A stretch of 5,083 nucleotides of DNA from Opitutia bacterium UBA957 (lineage in GTDB: Bacteria > Verrucomicrobiota > Verrucomicrobiia > Opitutales > UBA953), in NCBI GenBank assembly GCA_002293065.1, contig DBCN01000067.1, forward strand, positions 3,054 to 8,136, written 5' to 3'. Numbering within the stretch: the first letter of the stretch is position 1; every line of letters begins with the position of its first letter. The translations under genes were made by a program, and so were the position numbers. The notes below the pieces were generated by a model. That model made no database searches. It was not told where the DNA came from and worked only from the letters and a program-made list of their open reading frames with translations. Below, piece by piece: positions 1-5,083 of the stretch.

Positions 1-156
1 CCCGCCGTCCTGAAGGCCATTACGGACCACATCAAGGCCGTCGGGGGTGCATTCCGGGCGGGTTGGCAGGTCCATAAGCCCTATTCGGCCGACGCTTTGG
101 ACGTCCGTGCCCGTCCGCCGGTCCCTTTGGGCGGCGATCCGACGAAGGGGCTCTAA
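1..156 (+). CDS. C-terminal end of an unrecognised protein (5' end outside window)
   Basis: Frame 1 is open from the first base to a TAA at 154-156 and gives the last 51 residues of a protein that begins upstream of the window. Codons have the G/C-rich third positions seen in the other genes here, which supports real coding. The visible part starts with an amphipathic stretch (AVLKAITDHIKAVGGAF), continues through GWQVHKPYSADALDV, and ends in a proline- and glycine-rich, probably disordered tail (RPPVPLGGDPTKGL). I do not recognise the family from this fragment. It lies 78 bases upstream of carA on the same strand, so co-transcription is possible, but a possible terminator lies between them. 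It does not look like the C-terminus of dihydroorotase or aspartate carbamoyltransferase, the usual pyrimidine neighbours of carA. Confidence 0.7.
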   Translation, partial: PAVLKAITDHIKAVGGAFRAGWQVHKPYSADALDVRARPPVPLGGDPTKGL

Positions 157-166
157 GTCCCGAGTT

Positions 167-195
167 CGGTCGTTTGGACGATTGTTCTCTTTTTT
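167..195 (+). terminator. Possible weak intrinsic terminator between the upstream gene and carA
   Basis: A 7-bp stem (167-173 pairing with 178-184, including two G-U pairs) encloses a 4-base loop (TTGG). It is followed by a pyrimidine-rich stretch that ends in six T residues at 190-195. This is the arrangement of a Rho-independent terminator, but the stem is short and the T-run starts about five bases after it. It could end the upstream transcript, act as an attenuator ahead of carA, or be chance. No pyrimidine-responsive leader motif could be identified. Confidence 0.35.
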
Positions 196-234
196 GCTTC
201 ACACGGAGGGCGTTCGGTCATTCAAAACGGACTC

Positions 235-1392
235 ATGACTCGCCACGCTGTGCTCGCTCTTGAAGATGGAACCATTCTTCGGGGCAGGGCATTTGGGGCT
301 GAGGCCACCCTCTGCGGCGAAGTGGTGTTCAACACCAGCATGACCGGTTACCAGGAAATCCTCACGGACCCTTCGTACTTCGGTCAGATCGTCACCATGA
401 CCGCCCCGCAGATCGGCAACTACGGCGTGAACGAAGAAGACCTCGAGTCGGCCCGTCCGCACGTCGCCGGTTTCGTCGTCCGCGAGCTGTCGCCCATCGT
501 CTCCAACTGGCGCGCCACGACCGACCTCAGCACTTGGCTGAAGAAGTACGGCATCCCCGGCATCGAAGGCCTCGACACGCGCTCGTTGACCAAGAAGCTC
601 CGCTCCGCGGGTGTGATGAAGGCCTGCCTTTCCACCGAAGGCTTGAGCGATGAAGAAGCCCTCAAACGCGCGCGTGCCTGGACCGGTACCGTCGGGGCTG
701 ACTTCGTCAAGGAAGTCACCTGCAAGGCCGCCTATAATTACAACGCCACCGCTGGCGATTGCGAGGCCTTCACCGTCACCGGTACGAACCTCAACAAGCC
801 GAAGAACCGTCCGGTGCGTTACCGCATCGCCGCCTATGACTTCGGCGCCAAGACCTCGATCTTCCGCCGCCTCGTGGCGTCGGGCTTTGACGTGCAGGTC
901 TTCCCGGCCACCACGCCGGCTTCCGTGATCCGCGCCTACAATCCCGACGGCGTCTTCCTCTCGAACGGCCCCGGCGATCCCGCGGCCCTCAAGTATGCGC
1001 ACGAAGCGGTCAAGGATCTCATCCAGACCTACCCGGTCTTCGGCATCTGCCTCGGTCACCAGATCATCACGCACGCCATCGGCGCCACCACCTACAAGCT
1101 GAAGTTCGGCCACCGCGGCGGCAATCAGCCCGTGAAGAATACGGAGGAAGGCCGGGTTTCGATCACCGCCCAGAATCACGGTTTCGCCTCCAAGGCCGAG
1201 GAGCTCGACCGCTGCGGTGCCATCGTCACGGAAATCAACCTCAACGACAATACCGTCTCCGGACTGCGCCTGAAGGATAAGCCTGTTTTCTCGGTGCAGT
1301 ACCACCCGGAAGCGGGCCCGGGCCCGAACGACGCCGACGTGCTCTTCGACCGTTTCTACGCCTTGGTCGCCAAGAGCAAGGGCGCCAAGTAA
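235..1392 (+). CDS. carA: Carbamoyl-phosphate synthase small (glutaminase) subunit
   Basis: CarA hydrolyses glutamine and passes ammonia to the large subunit CarB, which makes carbamoyl phosphate for pyrimidine and arginine synthesis in the cytoplasm. The 385-residue length is normal for the family. The N-terminal small-subunit domain (about 1-150) carries NTSMTGYQEILTDPSY (33-48). The class I glutamine amidotransferase domain (about 196-380) has AYDFGAK (200-206), SNGPGDP (243-249), the nucleophile elbow GICLGHQ with catalytic Cys272, HRGGNQPV (293-300), QNHGF (313-317), and the HPE triad with His357 and Glu359. The catalytic set is complete, so the enzyme should be active. The ATG at 235 puts the conserved N-terminus (AVLALEDGTILRGRAFG) in place. 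The only purine-rich site, GGAGGG at 205-210, is 24 bases upstream, too far for normal Shine-Dalgarno use. carB is not in the window; a lipoprotein gene follows after 8 bases. Confidence 0.97.
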   Translation: MTRHAVLALEDGTILRGRAFGAEATLCGEVVFNTSMTGYQEILTDPSYFGQIVTMTAPQIGNYGVNEEDLESARPHVAGFVVRELSPIVSNWRATTDLSTWLKKYGIPGIEGLDTRSLTKKLRSAGVMKACLSTEGLSDEEALKRARAWTGTVGADFVKEVTCKAAYNYNATAGDCEAFTVTGTNLNKPKNRPVRYRIAAYDFGAKTSIFRRLVASGFDVQVFPATTPASVIRAYNPDGVFLSNGPGDPAALKYAHEAVKDLIQTYPVFGICLGHQIITHAIGATTYKLKFGHRGGNQPVKNTEEGRVSITAQNHGFASKAEELDRCGAIVTEINLNDNTVSGLRLKDKPVFSVQYHPEAGPGPNDADVLFDRFYALVAKSKGAK

Positions 1393-1400
1393 GTTGTCCC

Positions 1401-1916
1401 ATGAAGTCGCGAGCAGCCATCTGGATTCCGATGGCTGTTTTGCTTTTGGTGGCCTGCCGGACGGTCCCGGAGACCAAGGAAGCTGCCTTGCGCCAGCTGA
1501 TCGCGGACATCTCGGCGGGCAGGGTGGAAGCGGACCCGCATAAGGCCCTGACGCCCACCGATCCGGTGCAGTCGGACTACTTCCTGTACGTCGAGGCCTG
1601 GCTGAACGTCAACGCCGAGGCCCTCAGCCAAGTGACGCCGGTCCTGCCGCCGGAAGGCCGCTTCACGTTCACGCGTTCCGCCGATGGTCGCGTGACGTAT
1701 CTCATCGCCGAAGGTTGGCCCGGCAAGCAGGTGCGGACCAAGGCCTTCCGGCCGGCGCCGGGTTCGCGCGTGACGATGCTGGGCTGGCCCGATGCGCTGC
1801 CGTGGGAGCAACTGGGCGCCGTCTGCGTGATCGCCACCCCCAGCGAGATGGTCGACGAAGAGAACCACCCCTGCGTGCAGGCGTTTGTCTTCCGGATCGA
1901 AGCCCCCGCGCGCTGA
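1401..1916 (+). CDS. Small lipoprotein resembling the C-terminal tail of GH29 alpha-L-fucosidases
   Basis: The 171-residue product starts with a lipoprotein signal: basic K2 and R4, a hydrophobic core, and the lipobox LVAC with the acylated Cys at 19. It should therefore be anchored in a membrane facing the periplasm. The mature part, especially AWLNVNAEAL (66-75), GRFTFTRSADGRVTY (86-100), GWPGK (105-109), RPAPGSRVTMLGW (117-129), LPWEQ (133-137) and the DEENHPC...FVFRIE tail (152-167), recalls from memory the segment that follows the catalytic barrel in many bacterial GH29 fucosidases, including its C-terminal beta-sandwich. No catalytic barrel is present, so fucosidase activity is not expected. 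It may bind glycans or only stabilise a structure. The 8-base gap after carA suggests co-transcription, but no functional link to CarA is apparent. The start is the only sensible ATG; there is no Shine-Dalgarno. Expression as a protein is likely; the family assignment is an inference. Confidence 0.8.
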   Translation: MKSRAAIWIPMAVLLLVACRTVPETKEAALRQLIADISAGRVEADPHKALTPTDPVQSDYFLYVEAWLNVNAEALSQVTPVLPPEGRFTFTRSADGRVTYLIAEGWPGKQVRTKAFRPAPGSRVTMLGWPDALPWEQLGAVCVIATPSEMVDEENHPCVQAFVFRIEAPAR

Positions 1917-1929
1917 GCGCGCTCAGAGC
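1910..1929. repeat. Palindrome containing both stop codons of two convergent genes
   Basis: Bases 1913-1926 (CTGAGCGCGCTCAG) are a perfect 14-base palindrome. One mismatched pair (1912/1927) is followed by two further matching pairs (1911/1928 and 1910/1929). The TGA of the lipoprotein gene is at 1914-1916. The TGA of kup, read on the minus strand, is at 1925-1923. The two stops are therefore symmetric within the same element, with only six bases between the coding regions. As RNA it could fold into a short hairpin in either direction, so it may act as a bidirectional terminator, but there is no T-tract on either side and the stem is short. Confidence 0.55.
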
Positions 1930-3959
1930 TCCACCTGCATACCGAGCTCGACCACGCGACCGGGCGGTAGGTTGAAGTAGGCCGTCGCCGAGAGGGAATT
2001 GCGATTGAGCACCTCGAAGAGCTTTTCCTGCACCGCATTGAGGGAGAAACCGGAGGTGGCCCGGACGATCGTCTCGCGGCTGAGGAAGTAGGTCGTGTCG
2101 AGCTCGCTCGGGTTGATGCCGAGTTCCTTGAAGGCGGCCTCTTGGACGGTGAAGACGTCCTGTTTTTCGCGGAATCCGAAGAGGCCCGTGACGGAGAGCA
2201 CGGCGGGAAACTCCTCGTGACCATCCAGGCGGCAGAACTTGGGACGGCGCATGTCGAAGCGAACGCGTTCGGCCGTCGGCACGATGGCGCGGTCATCGTC
2301 GACCTTGAGCGTCACGATGATGATGTGGTCGTGCAGCACCTTGTTGTGCTTCAGGTTATGCGCCAAGGCCATCGGCACGGCCTTGGTGGAGCCCGCGAGG
2401 TAGATGGCGGTCCCCTTGACCCGGCTCATCTTCCCTTGGTTGAAATGCTCTTCGACGCTGTCGAGGAAGTGGCCGCACTCTTCGTTGCCCGCCCCGATCT
2501 GGAGCTTCTTCTTCATCGCGATCCGTCCCTTGTTCCAGACAGCCATGAGGTAATAAACCACGACCCCGATGGCCAAAGGCATCCAGCCGTTGGGTAGGAT
2601 CTTATGGGCATTTCCGAGGACGAACAGCAGTTCGAGGATGATGAAAGGCGAGAGCAGGGCGTAGGCCGCCACGGACGGTATCTTGAGCCGGTGCCGCACA
2701 TACTGCCCGAAGAGGATGGTCGTCACGATCATCGTGAGGCTGACGGCGATGCCGTAGGCGCTGGCGAGGTTTTCGGAGTTCTCGTAGTGCAGGACGAGAT
2801 ACATGGAGCCGATCATGAGCATCCAGTTGATGATCGGGACGTAGATTTGGCCGGATTCCACATCGGAGGTCCGCTCGACGCGCATCCGGGGGAGGTAGTT
2901 CAGCTGGATGGCCTGCATCGTGATCGAGAAGGCGCCGGCGATGAGGGCTTGGGAGGCGATGATGGCCGCGAGCGTCGCGATGACCACCAGCGGGATCTGC
3001 GCCCAGTTCGGTGCCATGTTGAAGAAGGGATTGAAACCCGCCGTCAGCAGTTCGTCGGGATGCGCGAGCGCCCAGGCGCCTTGGCCCAGGTAATTCAGGA
3101 GCAACGCGGGGAAGACGATGAAACTCCAAGCGGCGCGAATCGGTTTTTGTCCAAAATGCCCCATGTCTGCGTACAGGGCTTCCGCCCCGGTGACCGAGAG
3201 AAAGACCGCCCCGAGGATGAGAATCCCCATGGTCGGTCGATTCAGCAGCAACTGCACCCCTTCGAGTGGGTTGAAGGCCCAAATGATCTGGCCGAGGACT
3301 TGGCTATTCAGGACAAGCGCGAGCGCGCCGAGTCCGCCGATGACGAGGAACCAAATCATCGTAATGGGTCCAAAATAAAGACCGACCTTGCCGGTGCCGA
3401 TTTTTTGCAGCCAAAAAATCCCCCCGAGGATGATGACGGCCGCGGTTGGGATGAAGTATTTGAGGAACTCGGCCCCCAGCGGGCCATGGAGCCGCTCGTT
3501 GGCTTCCTTGACCCCTTCGAGGGCGGAGACCACCGAGATGGCCGGCGTGATGACGCCATCCCCATAGAGTAGGGCGGCGCCAAACACCCCCAAGAGGACC
3601 AGGAAACTGCGGTGCTTCCGTTTGCCCTTGGCCGGGTCTTTACTGGAAGCCAAGGACACCAAGGTCATGATTCCGCCTTCGCCGTCTTCGTTAGCCTCCA
3701 TCACCAACAGCACATACTTGAACATCACCACCAGGATCAGGGACCAGATGATCAAGGAGAGGGTAGGGATGACCATGCTAACCCCTAAGAAATTACCCGC
3801 CGCGTCTTTGACGCGGAGGCACTCCTTGAAGGCGTAGAGAGGGCTCGTACCGATATCCCCGAAGACCACCCCGAGGGCGGCGATGGTCGCAGCAAGCGTG
3901 AGCGGCTTGGCTAGCGCATGAGGAGCAGCTGAATCGGGCTCCGGGGAGGCTTCGTTCAT
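1923..3959 (-). CDS. kup: KUP-family potassium uptake transporter
   Basis: Kup is an inner-membrane, proton-coupled potassium importer. The 678-residue protein is full length or slightly longer than E. coli Kup. Family motifs are present in order: GVVFGDIGTSPLYAFKE (30-46, with the conserved Asp35), EDGEGGIMTLVSLA (91-104), LLYGDGVITPAISVVSALEG (130-149), GAEALYADMGHFG (258-270), and QALIAGAFSITMQAIQLNYL (337-356). The C-terminal LPPGRVVELGMQVEL (664-678) is the usual family ending. Roughly twelve hydrophobic segments span residues 20-475; residues about 476-678 form the cytoplasmic domain. The ATG at 3959 leaves a 19-residue hydrophilic leader before the first membrane segment; no Shine-Dalgarno precedes it. 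The gene stands alone on the minus strand, convergent with the lipoprotein gene and divergent from yajC. No potassium or c-di-AMP riboswitch is visible upstream. Some family members rely on c-di-AMP control, but nothing here shows it. Confidence 0.97.
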   Translation of the reverse strand: MNEASPEPDSAAPHALAKPLTLAATIAALGVVFGDIGTSPLYAFKECLRVKDAAGNFLGVSMVIPTLSLIIWSLILVVMFKYVLLVMEANEDGEGGIMTLVSLASSKDPAKGKRKHRSFLVLLGVFGAALLYGDGVITPAISVVSALEGVKEANERLHGPLGAEFLKYFIPTAAVIILGGIFWLQKIGTGKVGLYFGPITMIWFLVIGGLGALALVLNSQVLGQIIWAFNPLEGVQLLLNRPTMGILILGAVFLSVTGAEALYADMGHFGQKPIRAAWSFIVFPALLLNYLGQGAWALAHPDELLTAGFNPFFNMAPNWAQIPLVVIATLAAIIASQALIAGAFSITMQAIQLNYLPRMRVERTSDVESGQIYVPIINWMLMIGSMYLVLHYENSENLASAYGIAVSLTMIVTTILFGQYVRHRLKIPSVAAYALLSPFIILELLFVLGNAHKILPNGWMPLAIGVVVYYLMAVWNKGRIAMKKKLQIGAGNEECGHFLDSVEEHFNQGKMSRVKGTAIYLAGSTKAVPMALAHNLKHNKVLHDHIIIVTLKVDDDRAIVPTAERVRFDMRRPKFCRLDGHEEFPAVLSVTGLFGFREKQDVFTVQEAAFKELGINPSELDTTYFLSRETIVRATSGFSLNAVQEKLFEVLNRNSLSATAYFNLPPGRVVELGMQVEL
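3399..3420. repeat. Perfect A/T-rich inverted repeat inside kup
   Basis: GATTTTTTG at 3399-3407 and CAAAAAATC at 3412-3420 are exact reverse complements separated by four bases (CAGC). A run of six C (3420-3425) follows. On the coding (minus) strand this is a G6 run, then ATTTTTT, then AAAAAA, covering kup codons for I181-F-W-L-Q-K-I187 in the region of predicted membrane segment 4. The reading frame is intact across it. It is an A/T island in a GC-rich gene and can form a 9-bp hairpin. Whether it has a role or is chance is not known. Confidence 0.6.
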
Positions 3960-4092
3960 GGATTAAGTTATTCACACTGACCGTATCCGAGGGGCTTAGC
4001 AAAACCATTCCGAACCGAGCTGGGGCTTGCCTTTTTGCCTTTCCGCCTCATTTCATGGTGGTTCTCGGTCCCCATTTCCAAACAAAACAACA
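3960..4092. promoter_or_regulatory. Divergent spacer between kup and yajC, expected to hold both promoters
   Basis: This 133-base gap lies between the start codons of two genes that point away from each other, so promoters for both should be here. I could not find a clear sigma-70 -35/-10 pair on either strand. TTGCCT at 4027-4032 with ATTTCA at 4050-4055 (17-base spacing) is the best weak candidate toward yajC. The yajC leader just before the start (4078-4092) is rich in A and C, free of G, and so likely unstructured. A short near-repeat, GGGGCTTAGC (3991-4000) and GGGGCTTGC (4022-4030), is present, with no known operator resemblance. Confidence 0.4.
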
Positions 4093-4437
4093 ATGATTAA
4101 CATTCAAACCATTGGTATTCAAGTACTTGCGGCAGATGCGGCCGCGACTCCCACCTTGGGGGAGTCGCTGCTCAGTTTCGCCCCGATGCTGCTGTTCATC
4201 GCAGCCATGTACTTCTTCTTCGTCGCCCCCCAGCGCAAGCTGCAGAAGGAGCGCGAAAAGCTGCAGTCCGAGCTCGCGGTCGGCGCCGAGGTCATCTTGG
4301 CCAACGGTATCTACGGCAAGGTCTACCACATCAAGGATGACCGCGTGACCATCGAGATCGAGAGCGGCCGCATGGTCGTCCACAAGTCGGCCATCGTCGG
4401 CAAAGCCGAGGAAGCCGCCAAGGCCATCCAGGCCTAA
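4093..4437 (+). CDS. yajC: Preprotein translocase accessory subunit YajC
   Basis: YajC is a small single-pass inner-membrane protein that associates with SecDF and the SecYEG channel during protein export. The product has 114 residues, normal for the family. After a short periplasmic N-terminus comes one membrane segment (about 28-45, FAPMLLFIAAMYFFFVAP) ending at the characteristic PQRKLQKEREKLQSEL (46-61). The small cytoplasmic domain follows, with VGAEVILANGIYGKV (63-77) and DDRVTIEIESG (82-92). The in-frame TTG at 4027 would add 22 residues that are not membrane-like or family-like, so the ATG at 4093 is preferred. There is no Shine-Dalgarno; the leader AACAAAACAACA is A/C-rich. secD begins 29 bases after the stop, the classic yajC-secD order, which confirms the assignment. 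Confidence 0.95.
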   Translation: MINIQTIGIQVLAADAAATPTLGESLLSFAPMLLFIAAMYFFFVAPQRKLQKEREKLQSELAVGAEVILANGIYGKVYHIKDDRVTIEIESGRMVVHKSAIVGKAEEAAKAIQA

Positions 4438-4466
4438 TTCTTCCACCCCTTAACGACGACACACCC

Positions 4467-5083
4467 ATGACATCCAGGACTTGGTTCTGGAAGGTGGCGG
4501 TATCCGTTCTCGCCCTGGCAGCCGCCTGGTACGAGTTCTACCCCATCGCTCCAACCCCCCTCGAGGACTTCGTCCCGACGCAGGTCATCAAGGATAAGCC
4601 GGCCTTCGAGAAGATTCATGCGGAAGCCAAGAAGCGCCTCCGCGACTACAAGGATTCGGCGGTGCCGGCCGATCAAAAGTCGGTTTCCTACTATCAGGCT
4701 TTGCGTGACATCGGCGAAGGCAAGGGCCGCGCGGGCAGCGTGGACCTCCTGCCGTTCTTCTACGACGAGAAGGATTTCGTCCGCGAACCCGATCTCGCGA
4801 AGCGAAACATCCTGGTCCTGAAGCAGCAGCTGCTCGCTTCGCAAGGCAGGCTCAAGCTGGGCCTCGACCTGCAAGGCGGGGTATCGTTCACCCTGAAGGT
4901 CGATCCCACGGGCGCGGAGTCCGGCGAAAAGTCCAGCGGGGATAAGTCGAACATGGAACCGGCCCAGATGGTGGCGCAGGCCATCACGGTCATGGAGCAA
5001 CGCGTCAACGCCTTCGGCGTCGCCGAGCCCGTCATCCGCCCCGTGGGCGACTTGTCGCTGGAAGTGCAGTTGCCCGGCGAAGA
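4467..5083 (+). CDS. secD: Protein translocase subunit SecD, N-terminal part (runs off the window)
   Basis: SecD, with SecF, uses the proton gradient to help pull exported proteins out of SecYEG on the periplasmic side. The first 205 residues are visible and the frame is still open at the window end. A first membrane segment (about 10-22) follows Lys9. A hydrophilic stretch of about 100 residues leads to the signature LKLGLDLQGGVSF (129-141), equivalent to the LGLDLRGG motif near residue 120 of E. coli SecD. The periplasmic P1 region continues with EQRVNAFGVAEPVIRPVG (178-195). A low-complexity, charged linker (AESGEKSSGDKSN, about 151-163) lies between them. The ATG at 4467 fits the position of the first membrane segment; no Shine-Dalgarno is seen. 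The 29-base gap after yajC suggests one transcript. Whether the gene continues as secD alone or as a secDF fusion cannot be seen. Confidence 0.96.
   Translation, partial: MTSRTWFWKVAVSVLALAAAWYEFYPIAPTPLEDFVPTQVIKDKPAFEKIHAEAKKRLRDYKDSAVPADQKSVSYYQALRDIGEGKGRAGSVDLLPFFYDEKDFVREPDLAKRNILVLKQQLLASQGRLKLGLDLQGGVSFTLKVDPTGAESGEKSSGDKSNMEPAQMVAQAITVMEQRVNAFGVAEPVIRPVGDLSLEVQLPGE

Noticed and set aside
47..238. Small plus-strand open frame across the spacer before carA
   Set aside because: It conflicts with the frame-1 coding tail ending at 156, is Arg/Ser-rich, and overlaps the carA start without a ribosome site.
199..1305. Long minus-strand open frame opposite carA
   Set aside because: It lies entirely antisense to the well-supported carA, has no recognisable motifs, and is the Gly/Val/Asp/Arg-rich composition expected from the reverse frame of a GC-rich gene.
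1313..1326. GC palindrome CGGGCCCGGGCCCG near the end of carA
   Set aside because: It encodes the conserved AGPGP stretch after the HPE motif, so protein constraint and GC-rich codon choice explain it.
1577..2296. Minus-strand open frame spanning the lipoprotein-kup junction
   Set aside because: It overlaps two better-supported genes in other frames and encodes a Ser/Arg/Pro-rich sequence typical of a shadow frame.
2604..3572. Long plus-strand open frame opposite kup
   Set aside because: Its product is a low-complexity Asp/Arg/Glu/His-rich sequence with no family features, and kup on the other strand has every KUP motif.
4027..4092. N-terminal extension of yajC from a TTG at 4027
   Set aside because: The added 22 residues do not resemble YajC N-termini, and the ATG at 4093 gives the standard length and layout.
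4434..5000. Minus-strand open frame opposite secD
   Set aside because: The plus strand carries clear SecD motifs in the same interval; the antisense product has no recognisable domain.

Overview
This is an ordinary, densely coded bacterial chromosome segment with high GC and GC-rich third codon positions. It holds five genes on the plus or minus strand and the tail of a sixth. The gene set (carA, kup, yajC-secD) is core housekeeping, so the window looks chromosomal, with no sign of a mobile element, phage, CRISPR array or RNA gene. None of the five visible start codons has a well-placed Shine-Dalgarno sequence. That trait, the GC content and a lipoprotein whose sequence resembles the tail of GH29 alpha-L-fucosidases suggest a Gram-negative group such as Verrucomicrobia (Opitutae-like). 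This placement is an inference from style, not from a marker gene.

Layout: 1-156 is the C-terminal end of an unrecognised plus-strand gene. A short spacer (157-234) contains a possible weak terminator. carA (235-1392, small subunit of carbamoyl-phosphate synthetase) follows and is complete. After 8 bases comes a small lipoprotein gene (1401-1916), probably co-transcribed with carA. Its mature part reads like the non-catalytic tail of an alpha-L-fucosidase. kup (3959-1923, minus strand) encodes a complete KUP-family potassium transporter and converges on the lipoprotein gene. The two stop codons sit symmetrically inside one 14-base palindrome. A 133-base divergent spacer (3960-4092) separates kup from yajC (4093-4437), which is followed 29 bases later by secD (4467 to the window end, truncated).

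Functionally there are three unrelated blocks. carA makes the ammonia for carbamoyl phosphate (pyrimidine and arginine synthesis). Kup imports potassium. YajC-SecD belongs to the accessory complex that drives Sec-dependent protein export. I found no convincing previously undescribed system. The items most worth a second look are the stand-alone fucosidase-tail-like lipoprotein, the shared palindromic stop between convergent genes, the perfect A/T inverted repeat inside kup, and the absence of Shine-Dalgarno sites.
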